In this document: positions 28,911 through 39,531 of the stretch, one piece after another
Position numbering within the stretch: position 1 is the stretch's first letter
How the letters are laid out: each line of letters opens with the position of its first letter
Source: Panagrolaimus kolymaensis
Taxonomy: Eukaryota; Nematoda; Chromadorea; Rhabditida; Panagrolaimidae
Assembly (NCBI GenBank): GCA_028622995.1
Contig: JAJQJQ010000005.1
Span: forward strand, 4,464,001 to 4,528,000
Length of the DNA stretch: 64,000 bases
Reading direction: 5' to 3'
The notes under the pieces: generated by a model
Told to the model about the DNA's origin: nothing
Databases searched by the model: none
The model's input: the letters and a program-made list of their open reading frames with translations, nothing else
Made by a program: the position numbers and the translations under genes

Positions 28911-29578
28911 TTAAGCTGTGGAAATTTTACGCTTAGTAAGATAAGCTTGAAGTTGGAGAAGTCCATGAATTTTTCGTTCATATTCCACTAATTTTGGAAA
29001 GCGGTGTCCAAAATGTGGATCAATTTGCCGCATGGTGGATAAATTTTCCGCTAAAAAGAAATCACCCCAAGTAATTCCACAATTAGCAAGAAACCCAGAT
29101 TTAGAAGCAATGATAATCTCAGTTAGACGATTGAAATATTTTTCAGAACTTGGAGCATAAACTTCTTTGTAAAGTGTTTGATTTTTAATTATATCACCTA
29201 AAGCGGATACAATATAGGGTTTAATATCGAAATGAAAATCCGAATATGATTCAATAACGGCTTCCATTTGTGCATTTTCCCATGGATCGGTTGAAACAAG
29301 TTTAAGTTTGGGAGCCAAATAACGGCAAATAGCACCAGATTCACATAATTGTTTTCCATCCACTTCAAGAAATGGAAGTTTTCCAGTTAATGTGACTAAA
29401 ACAAAATCTTTCCCTAAGACATTGAACTCGTAACAAAAAGCTTACTTGGTTTAAGTTTCATCCATGCAGCATGACTAATTCGATTATCCTCAAATTCAAC
29501 TCCAGCATAATGAAACATTAAACGAATGCATTCAGCTAAACCTCGATTATCAAAGGATGTAAGCTTATACAAAACCAT
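28911..29578 (-). CDS. Glutathione S-transferase, nematode sigma-like class
   Basis: Exons 29578-29446 and 29413-28911 give 211 residues, the normal GST length. The N-terminal thioredoxin-like domain has YKLTSFDNRGLAECIRLMFHYAG, with the catalytic Tyr near the start, and GKLPFLEVDGKQLCESGAICRYLA, the glutathione-binding E-S pair region. The helical C-terminal domain has the GDFFLAENLSTMRQIDP segment (N-capping region) and ends FPKLVEYERKIHGL. The enzyme conjugates glutathione to electrophiles or acts as a prostaglandin-type isomerase; substrate unknown. It is convergent with the TDP-43-domain gene, with its stop about 360 bp from that gene's second 3' end. Confidence 0.95.
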
Positions 29579-30324
29579 TTTTATTATTTTACTTTTTAAC
29601 CATAAAAAGAGTTGACTCAGACTAACATTGAAGAAAAAGCTGCTTATTTTAACTTCCTTTCAATTTGGTACTACTTTTATATATAAACATATATACACCT
29701 GTTTGACAACCAACCACCATAAATGTATTAGTTATAAGAAAAAAATTGACTTTTTTAAAAGTAATGAGCTCCTATGTATTTAAAATTTAATTTTTTCTAA
29801 GAAATTGACATTTTAAAAAAGTCATAAAATTTAAAGTTTGTTTGGTATACTTTTTTCATAATTAATAATAACAACTATCAAAGTAATTAATCGAATATCG
29901 GATAAAAAAGGTTATTTAAAACTTTCACGAGAAGGGATTTTGGCAAAGATGAGGACCATGTTGTAAAACAAGTAACATAATAATGTTAGTCATCGATGCT
30001 GCTATCTCTTTATTTTATCATAGCAAATGCGCTGCGTTGAGTGTCGATGGTAGCAGCGATCAACTGATGCTTTTTTTATATGATTCATTCAATGAAGAGA
30101 TATCATAGAATCCTATGATACTTTCTTATTTTTACCAATCATGTTTATATTGATAAAAAAGTTTGACGAAATATTGCATCAAACTCTTTTTACAAAAATA
30201 TGACATCACATAATTTGCTTTCGCTTCTCATAAATAGCATAAAGCAAAAACTACAAGAAAAATTCATTAAGTTCAAAAAAATATTATATTCGTAATAAAA
30301 TGAGATAGGTTTATAAAATACTTT

Positions 30325-30365
30325 TTATTTATTCATATGGGATTTGTTGCCGCTAATGGAATCTT
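30325..30365 (-). pseudogene. Stray copy of the LEA gene terminal exon
   Basis: A 41-bp exon-like unit with acceptor TTTTTTTAG, in the same phase and length as the real last exon of the LEA gene at 35194-35234. It would encode DSISGNKSHMNK then stop, against ESISGNKSHTNK in the gene. About 30 bp of downstream flank is also shared, so roughly 80 bp (30293-30372) is duplicated 4.9 kb away. It may be a remnant of a second LEA gene or an alternative last exon. Confidence 0.6.
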
Positions 30366-30399
30366 CTAAAAAAAGTTGTTAAAAATATGTAAAAAAAAG

Positions 30400-30585
30400 T
30401 TAGGCTCAGCCTGATCTTATGAATTAATCCAACCAGCCGTGTTCATGCATGAATTTAATTTAACATCACGAATGTTCAGAAAGTTTGGTAGTTAGGGTTA
30501 TCATCATCGCCCTCGAACTTTAAGCTTCCGATTGCAAGACGAACGCCTTTAACCACTCAGCTATCTGAGCCGCCTGTAGTGATAA
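30400..30585 (-). repeat. SINE-like element with tRNA-derived head
   Basis: Read on the minus strand, the head has a tRNA-like box A (TAGCTGAGTGG), an anticodon-like CTTGCAA and a box B-like AGTTCGAGGG. The tail ends with TTCATAAGATCAG. The same tail ends a second element near 33,375, also on the minus strand. A tRNA-like head plus a shared unrelated tail is typical of SINEs. Confidence 0.55.
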
Positions 30586-31631
30586 AATACTTATCATTTT
30601 ATCGCATACAATTATTTTTACCTCAAACTCAAAAATTGATTTTAAAAGTTTACATTTCTTTTAGAATATTTGGAAAGTTGCTCATTTTTGATAAGCTTTA
30701 CTAAAAAAAATATAGCTAAAATCCTAATTACTTTATTATTGTTTTATTTTTATAAGCAATTAAAGCAAGGTTGATGAAATAATTATTTGCGACATGACAG
30801 AGATACATAAATAAAAAAAGATTTTAGGTAATAACCATTTGGTAGAAATTAAAGATTATCGACTTTAGCGAAAATGAAAGATGACGAAAAAAATTTAATT
30901 TCTTTTGGTTTTAGATTTCGTCAAACTTGATGAAAATAAAATGCGAAGAACGGATTAGCCGATTTTACATTATTAACATAGATAATTCAGAAAACTGATA
31001 TCCCTAAGTTCAAAAAAATAAGAAAACCTATGAGAGATAAACTTTTTTTAAAGTTCACATAGTTTAAGAGTGGTAGAGCGCATTTGTTATTTATCGATGT
31101 TTATACAACGAAAGCATTATTATTTATCAAACTCTTCTTAAAAAATCATTTTTTTCTTTAGTAATTTTGATTGTTAGTTTTACATGCGTCATTTGGAAAT
31201 GTTTCATGAAAAATCGCAGCAAAAAAAAAAAAGAAAATGTTTAAATTTGAATAAAACGTGAATTACCTCGCAAAAATGAAGCTTTTTTTCATAGCATAAA
31301 AATAAAGCTATGGCAAGTGAATATTAACTTTGATGTGATGATTTACACGTTTGAGGGATCTTTGAAAAAATAATAGATCTAAAATGTGCATCGAACTCCG
31401 AATCACGATCGACGAACAACCCGAATCGGGCCGCGAGAAAATGTTTCAAAAACTGCGAATGAAAATTTACATTTATTCAAATTTTTAGTATTTTCTCGTT
31501 TACTTGTTTTTCTCATTATTTTTTTCTTTGTTTGCTTGAAAATAACAAATTTGCATAGAAGCGCGTACGCACGCATAGACAATGAAAATTGTTAAGAAGG
31601 AATGCAAGGATTATCGATGATAAAAATAATG

Positions 31632-33035
31632 TCTATAACTCATTTTTTTTCAACTTCAAGCAAAAATGGAAGGTTGAGTCCAACGCCAAAAATCGAAATC
31701 CGCTGTGGTGGGATTGATTTTTTGCATACCGGGGTAATTTTAGTTGAAGAATTTAGCCTTTCCATTAGTTTTTACATATCCTACCCTCAAAGTGGTTGTG
31801 GAAAATTTGCATATGGCTATAGAAGATTTTTTTCAAGTTATGTATTTTTATAGAGGGGAAATCATTTTTCAGCTTCCTATGAAGACCCTGAGTAAATTTC
31901 ATAGTTCAACAACCTCATATTCGCTGAGTTACATAGCCCGGAAATCTTGCATAAAACCTATGTCCTCTATTATCTCCAAAACTGCGAGGGCCCCATTCCC
32001 CTACTATACACCATATGAAAGCCCGTCAAAAACTGTCCCTAATCCCCTCTATAAAGCTTACTCAAAGTTGGGGGAAGGGGTTCAAATAAATTAAAGAAAG
32101 GTTGCATATTACTTCTATAGCGGCATAATGCTATTTTCATTAGGAAAAGTGTAAAAGTCGTAATTCAAAAGTTTTTTAAAATAATTTTTTACATATTATG
32201 GCCTTTTTACATTTTACACAAAACATAATAAAAATAAATTTGGTATTACTGTAGGATTACTGTATACAGTAACCCATAATTAAGAAGTATTATTTTCAGT
32301 AGGCATACAATTAAAGTTGTAATTCAAAAGTTTCTTAGATTAATTTTTTAAGTATTTTGGCCTCTATAAACTTTACATAAATGCAATTCTTATAATTTCT
32401 ACAGTAACCTACAGTAATCCTACAGTAATACCAAATTTATTTTTATTATGTTATGTGTAAAATGTAAAAAGGCCATAATATGTAAAAAATTATTTTAAGA
32501 AACTTTTGAATTACGACTTTTACACTTTTCCTTATGAAAATAGCATTATGCCGCTATAGAGGTTATATTCACACTTTCTTTAATTTATTTGATCCTGTTC
32601 CCCCAACTTTGAGTAAGCTTTATAGAGGAGGTTAGGGACAGTTTTTCACGGGCTTTCATATGGTGTATAGTAGGGGAATGGGGTGGTCGCAGTTTTAAAG
32701 ATAATAGAGGACATATGATTTATGCAAGATTTCCGGGCTATGTAACTCAGCGAATATGAGGTTGTTGAACTAGGAAATTTACTCAGGGTCTTCATAGGAA
32801 GCTGAAAAATGATTTCCCCTCTATAAAAATACATAACTTGAAAAAAATCGATTATAGCCATATGCAAATTTCCCACAGTCACTTTGAAGGTATGATATGT
32901 AAAAACTAATGGAAAGGCTAAATTCTCCAACTAAAATTACCTAGGTATGCAAAAAATCAATCCCACAACAGCGGATTTCGATTTTTGGCGTTGGACTCGA
33001 TTTCTCGAAGTTGAAAAAAATGAGTTCTATGGAAC
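31632..33035. mobile_element. 1.4 kb foldback (large inverted-repeat) element
   Basis: Two arms of roughly 630 bp (about 31632-32263 and 32409-33035) are inverted copies of each other with scattered differences. For example, AGTCCAACGCCAAAAATCGA in the left arm is matched by its complement near 32,975. A loop of about 145 bp separates them and itself carries a diverged direct copy of arm sequence (TAATTCAAAAGTTT). There is no transposase-like protein. The outer ends are approximate and no target duplication was found. Confidence 0.8.
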
Positions 33036-33369
33036 ATATTAAATTGAAAATAAATTAGAAACCAAAAAACGATTTTGCAAAGGCTAACTTTAAAAAAATA
33101 GAAAACTTAATCAAAGCTTATTTAATTTTTAACGAAGTTTTAGATTTTAAGTTTCATAAACTTGAATATTTTTAAGCGTAAGGCATGGCATGTGTGTCCT
33201 CTTTTTTAAAATTTATCTGCAAAAAGCAAAAGCAATAGAGTAAGAAAGAGACAGAAAAAGAGCATTTCTTTTTTTGTCTAGCTCAAAGAGCGCATTCATT
33301 TAGTGTACATTTTTTGTACAAGATTTAGACTTTTTCTGAGAAGTTTTTCTTATTCCACCGCCAAAAAAT

Positions 33370-33492
33370 TGGTAGTTGGGCTGATCTTATGAATAATTTT
33401 TGGAACCTGACTGAGTGTGGAAGTTCGCTTCCCTTTGGTCGCGGGTCGACCCGGTATTGCACTTACCTCCGGGACCGGCCCATCCCCTTTCG
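33370..33492 (-). repeat. Second SINE-like element, GC-rich head
   Basis: A GC-rich head (GGTCCCGGAGGTAAG, GGGTCGACCCGCG on the minus strand) stands out from its AT-rich surroundings. The element ends with the tail TTCATAAGATCAG shared with the element at 30400-30585. The head has a box B-like GGGTCGACCC but no clear box A. Confidence 0.4.
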
Positions 33493-35193
33493 GGGGGAAA
33501 ATAATCTTACAAAGTATCAATTCAAAGTTAGCTGCGGTTAGCTTAATGAAATTTTTTGCTGCAGTGCGCTATATAAATGGTCATTTTTTGAGAGAGATTT
33601 GTTTTGTCCTCGCAAATACTTAAAGGAGTTTTATGGTACGACAGTCAAATAACTTTTTCAAAGAAACACTCCCCATTAACGTACTTTTTTTTATAACAAG
33701 TTTTGTCATTTAACAAAATCGAAAAAAAATCCTCCCTTTTTATATTATTACAATTCATTCAATTTAAACATTTTATTAAGTAATAGCATTGTCATACTTA
33801 AAAGCCCTTTTGCTTTATTTAACGATCGCTCATAGACAGATCGATTCCATCTTTTTTTAATTTATAACTTTTAGCATCATCATCTTCATCGTTCTTTTTC
33901 CTTTGACCCTAAACAAGCTTTTTTTATTTCTTTTTTACATTTATAATCTTTTAATTTTCCTTTTTATGGCTCGCAATAAACTATATCTTTGTTCATTTTT
34001 GGCCGTAAAAATAAAAAAATTCATTTTGTCGGCTTGAATCCCAAAACCAAAGATTATGTGAACAAAATTGTCGATGCACAGATCATCATCTCAAAGCATT
34101 AACATGAAAGAAAAATAAATGAATGTTTTTTTAAAAATGTTGGTGAGTATGTCATACAACAAAGATCAATGGAAAAAAATAAAAATGTGAATCTCAAAAG
34201 ACTTGTGCTTGAAAGTAAAAAGGCGTGAGTGATTTCAGCAAAAATATTTGTCGGTAAAATGTTTAAATGTAAAATTAGTGAATAATAAATTAATCCAAAA
34301 AAGCTATGAACTGATTGAGCCATAAAATAAAAAATAACTAAAAACCTAAAAGGATCAAATTTTATAGTTAGAAGAATTTTCGATAAAAAAAAAAGTGTTA
34401 TGGCAAAAATTTTATAGAAGAGAAAATTCCAAGTTTACTAATTTTCTACAAATTATCCATCATAAAAAGCAACCATTTCTTGATTCACTTTATAAATAAC
34501 TTATGAGTTGTCAGATAAAATTGCTTTTGCCTCACAGTTTGCTTACCAGCAAGTAAAATGATTTCTTGATAAAGTTGCAATTAAATGAATCCATTGAAAT
34601 ATGCTTGTAAGAAGAGCAAAAAATGCAATTATTTGATCAAATTGAAATATCACAACGATAAATGAATCCATATTTTAAAATAAATAAAACAATTTTTTGT
34701 ACTTTAAACTCTGAGAATTAAAAAATTTATTTTCGCCAGGCAGCTGCAGTTAAAGGTGAATGTGACGGAGAAAACACGCCTCCAAAAATATAGCTTAAAA
34801 TATTCATGTAGTTGCAACAACTTACTTCTGTTTTGTATTTAACCTTTCTGATATAATATTATTTTATTTCTAAATTAGAAAGTAGATAAATATGAAACAT
34901 CTGCCATACGCAATGAGGTTTTGAGGAAATCAAAGTACCTACAATAAAGTAATTTGAGCTATGAAAGGTCAAAGTTTCAAGTCTCGCATATGCTTGTCGT
35001 CAGTAGAAAAGTTTAAAAATAAAAGTTTATTTTTACATTCTTCGTTTCGCAAAAAAATATACAATATAAGAAGATATTATCGTGAGAAAAATATATATGT
35101 ACAACAATAATTAATTACTTTTAAATCAAACAACCATGTATTAAAAATAAGAAAGGATTCGTAATAAAATGAGATAGGTTAATAAAATACTTT

Positions 35194-38100
35194 TTATTTA
35201 TTCGTATGGGATTTGTTGCCGCTAATAGATTCTTCTAAAAAAATAATTCATTTAAATTTTGATTCTTCCATTAATTAATAAAGAAAAAAACTTACTCAAT
35301 TTAGCTTCTTGTTGAGCACAAGTTTCATGCAAATTAATTGAACCTTTGCTAGCCATTACATTATCTGCAGCCTGTTGTGTGGCATTGGCAATTTTATCAG
35401 TCATTTTTCCATCAACGTCTCCAGTTACTTTAGTTCCAGCAACCACAGTTTTTCCATCTTTTGTAACTCCGGCAATAACTTCTGTGGATGATTTAGTTTT
35501 ATAACCACCTGCAGCAATATTAGTGCCAGATCCAAGAATAGTATTTTCTGTTTCTGCACAAGTATCAGTATTAATTTTAGCTTCTTCTTTAATTTCTTCA
35601 ACATTTTCTTGTGTTGCACCAATTAAACCTTTAGCACTTCCAATAAGATTGCTAACACCAGAGGAAACAGTTCCAACTGCACCTGATGCTAAGTTTTTGG
35701 TTGAATCAACGAGGGTGTAAGCCGATTCTTGGGCTGTTTGAGCGACGGATGAAGCAGTAGATACCGTGGCATCTTTAGCTCCAACAACGCCTGAAGCAAC
35801 ATAATCTCCAGCAGCTTTAGTATTATCAACAACTGCGCCTGTGGCAGCTTGAGCTCCAGCAATGGCTGAATCTTTAACAGTATATACTGCAGATTTTGTG
35901 GTATCGACAATGGTATTAACTGCTGAAGCAGCGGTATCAGTAATAGTGTGTCCAACAGATGAAGCAGTTTCAGCTGCATAATCACGAGCTCCAGCAGCTG
36001 CGTTTGCGGTAGTATCAAGGGCATAAATGGTACCATCGCGAGTTTTATCAATAGCAACTTCAACTCCACCAAGGAAGGCTCCAGCTGCGGCTTGAACACC
36101 ATGGATGGTTGTGTCTTTGACAGCTACTGCTGCATTTGCAGCAGCATCAAGGGCAGCAGCGGCTCCTTGTTTTGTTTTATCAACAACAAGTTCAGCGCCT
36201 CCAAGAACAGCTCCAGCAGCAGCTTGAGCTCCATGGATTGTGGTATCTTTTACAGCGACTGCAGCATTACCAGCGGCATCAGCTGCGACATGAGCTCCAT
36301 GAATGGTTGTGTCTTTAGCAGCTGCAGCGGCATTGGCAGCAACACCAACAGCAGCTTGGGCTCCATGAATGGTAGTAACTTTAACAGTTTCAGCAGCATT
36401 TGCAGCAGCTTGAGAAGCGGTATTAAGAGCGGATGTGGTGGTTTCAGAAATGACAGTGGTTGCAACTTTGGCTTTTTCAATTGCAACATCTCTTAAAGCT
36501 GCAGCATTATCTGTAACAACAGCTGCTCCGGATGAAGCAACTTCAGCTGTTTTTCCTGCAGCTTCAGCACTTTTATCAATTCCAATAATGGCGGCATCTT
36601 TAGTTTTATCAATAACTGTAACACTTCCATCAAGAGTGGTTGCAGCTGCATTTCTCGCCATTTCACCTCCAACTTCTGCTGCATGCTTAGTATTTTCACG
36701 CAAACTATCAGCAACTTGAGCGCCTTGTTCAGCAGCATAATGAATATTTTGTTGAGCCTTTTCAGCTACATAACTTGCATTTTCTTGAGCTTTAGCAGCA
36801 GCATCTGCTCCAAGTTCACGTGATCGAGCTGCAACATCACCAGCAGTATTGGCAACAGCAATGGCCGCAGCTTGAACATTTTCAGCTGCAACTGCTCCAA
36901 GTTTTTGTGCTCTAACTAAAGCATCTGCAGTTTTGTCAGCCATGAATAAAGCAGCATCTTTTGTTTTGTCAATAGCGACTTCAGCACCTGAGAGTGCAAC
37001 GACTGCAGCATCTTTAGCTAATGAAGCAGCATTTTCTTTAGCAATGATTGCAGCTTCTGCGGCTTGTTCGGCAGCACTTCCCAATCTTTCTCGAGCAACT
37101 GAACTAAATTCAGCTGTCTTATCAGCGGCAATTAAAGCTCCTTCCTTTGTTTTATCAATAGCGATTTCAGCACCAGAGAGTGTAGCAATTGCAGCATTTT
37201 TAGCTAATGCAGCTGCATTTTCTCCAGCAATTTCAGCAACTTCACTGGCACGTCGTGCAGCATTTTGAGCTTTTTCCATTCCAACTTCAGCATATTGTCC
37301 AGCAGTTTCACGCAATTGTTGAGCAACTTCTGCAGCTTGTTCAGTAGCGCTTCCGATTCTTTCACGAGCAACTGAAGCTATTTCAGCTGTTTTATCTGCC
37401 GCTTGTTTAGCTCCTTCTTTGGTTTTTTCAACGCCTAATTCAACATTATCGAGAGCGGCACCAGCGGCATTTTTAGCTTTTTCTTTACCAACTTCAGCGT
37501 ATTCGTTAGCTGTTTCACGAACTTGTTGGGCGGTTTCAGCGGTTTTATCTGCAACTCGGTGAGCTTCTTCTTTAGTTTTATTAATGCCATGTTCTACGGT
37601 CTTTTTGGCATCTTCAGTCATATCTTTAGCTTTTTCTTTGCCGCTTTCAACGGTATCACGAGCACGATTAGCAGCATGATGGATTTTTTCTTTTCCAACT
37701 TCAGCGGTTTCAGAGGCCTTATCTGCAGCATGCTTAATTCCACGTTGAACATTATCTGCTGCATGTCTTGTATTAGCACTACCGCTTCCTGAATAATGTT
37801 GAACTGTTTCGTGAACTTCAACGACTTCACCTTCTGGCATATCAGAATGTTCTTTAACTTTATCAGCAAAGCTGACACCCTTTTCTACTGTAGAATGAGC
37901 AATGATTTCAGATTTTTCATCACCAATTTGGGAATATTCATTGCTGGTTCCATGAACACCTGAACCGATTTGTGAGATATGATGTTGATGAGTGTGTTCA
38001 CGGGTATTTTCTGCTGCAGCTGAAGCATAATTCTTTGCTTGATGTCCAGCATTTCCAACTGCATCCGCTGCACGCATTGCCGTTTCTTTAGTGTTTTCAA

Positions 38101-39531
38101 TAACAGGTTTGGCTTTTGAAACAGCAGAATCAGCATAATCTTGAAGCTTTTCTTTTCCTGAATCAACCGCATCACGAGTATGTATGGCACTTTCACGGGT
38201 TTTATCAACAACTTCTTGGGCTTTATCCGAAGCTGCATCAGCTAATTCATTGGCTTTTTCTTTGCTGGCACCAAAAAGGTCTTTACCTTTTTCAATTGCA
38301 GCTTGGGTGGTGGCATAAAGTTGATCACCAGTGCTTTCAATAGCATCTTTGGATGCATCAATCAAAACATCAGCAGTATCTAAAGCTGCTTGTTTTCCAG
38401 ATTCAGCAAGTTCTTGAAGACTTGCTGCTGCATTTTTGGCACTTCCAAGAGCAACATTTGCACCATATTTAACGTTGTCGGCTACTTTATTTGCAGTTGC
38501 TTCTGCTGAGGCATAAACTTTATTTGCGGCATCTTTAGTTTTTTCAGCAGCTTCATGTGTATCAACATCCGCAGCAAAAGCTGGGCCTACAATTTTTGTT
38601 GTTGTTTAAAAGTCTTTTGAGAAAATTTCATGAATTACCTGTTCTTTCAGTATCAGTATATTGTGGAACTTCAGTATCAATTGTAGTTTTAGTAGTCGTT
38701 TTCGTTACAGTGGTAGTTGGAGCTTGGCTAAGTTTATGTTCTTGAATAAAAACATTTTCTCCAACATCTGCGGCTTTATCGGAAGTCAAATTTCTTGTTT
38801 CAATTTTAACGTGCTTTTCATTAACATTATCTTTAATTTCTGGTTCTGTACGATTAATTAATCCATCAACGGCACCACTAAGAGTAGATTTAATCGCATC
38901 AACTCCTGATGCTAATGTTTCACTCAAAGGTGCACCCGCATCTGCAAATACAAAACACAATTATTTTTCGAATCTTTGTCCCTTGGTGTTAGCAAAAAAA
39001 AAAATGAAAGAAATAAAAAGACAATTATTTATTGACAAACATTTTTAGGTATAAAAACACAAAAAAATAAGGCATAAACAAGAAAGGACAAAAAGAGTAT
39101 TTATTTTTTGAGATGAGAGAAAGTTAGCTTGATTAGATGTCAACAGATTAAGTTAAGAAGATTTTTCTGAAAATGATAATAAAAGATTGACAGTGTTTTA
39201 ATGTGAGCAAAGCAAGAGAAAGAGAATTATAAGAAAACTCAACAAAAAAAATTTATGGAACAAAGTAAAATTACTTACTGTCATCGGCATGAACTTTATC
39301 CCGGATTTCTTTATCAATATCCTTTTGCATTTGATCGTTTTCACCTGGTGTAGGCAAGAGGAATGGAAGTACGTTATCCTTTTCGGCTTGTTCTTCGGCT
39401 TTGTTTTGAACTTTGTCAGCTAAAATATAATTCCATTCAATTACATATAAGAGTTTACAAAAAAATATTGACATACCGACTTTGCCAACTTTGTCACCAA
39501 CTTTAGAAGCAGTATTCTTAGCGTTTTCCAT
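35194..39531 (-). CDS. lea-1: LEA-like protein (group 3 type), desiccation-stress related
   Basis: Exons 39531-39477, 39419-39279, 38941-38639, 38586-35296 and 35234-35194 give exactly 1,276 residues. Almost the whole protein is Ala/Lys/Glu/Asp-rich sequence repeating in 11-residue steps, for example ADKTAEIASVARERIGSATE. Longer near-identical blocks are built on (A)KDTTIHGAQAAAG and AIDKTKEGA. This is the signature of group 3 late-embryogenesis-abundant proteins. They are unstructured in water, become helical on drying, and protect proteins and membranes; C. elegans has a comparable gene, lea-1. No signal peptide is seen. The third exon is different in character, Thr/Val-rich. The fourth exon is one uninterrupted 3.3 kb coding block, unusual for this locus, and likely expanded by internal duplication. 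Symbol by resemblance. Confidence 0.93.

Larger units (their letters stand above)
29579..35193. other. Repeat-rich gene desert
   Basis: No supported gene lies in this 5.6 kb. It holds two SINE-like sequences, a large foldback element and a stray copy of the LEA terminal exon, all listed separately. Reading frames inside it (for example 31602-31853, 31744-32094, 32646-32930) lie in the foldback arms and mirror each other. They are not taken as genes. Confidence 0.6.

Noticed and set aside
31602..32930. Similar short proteins predicted on both strands in the desert
   Set aside because: They are the two arms of the foldback element read in opposite directions, with no start, splice or domain evidence.
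35425..38343. Many frames in other registers across the LEA gene
   Set aside because: The 11-mer repeat coding gives open frames in several registers (Leu-rich or Ala-rich); only the minus-strand Ala/Lys/Glu frame spans all exons in phase.
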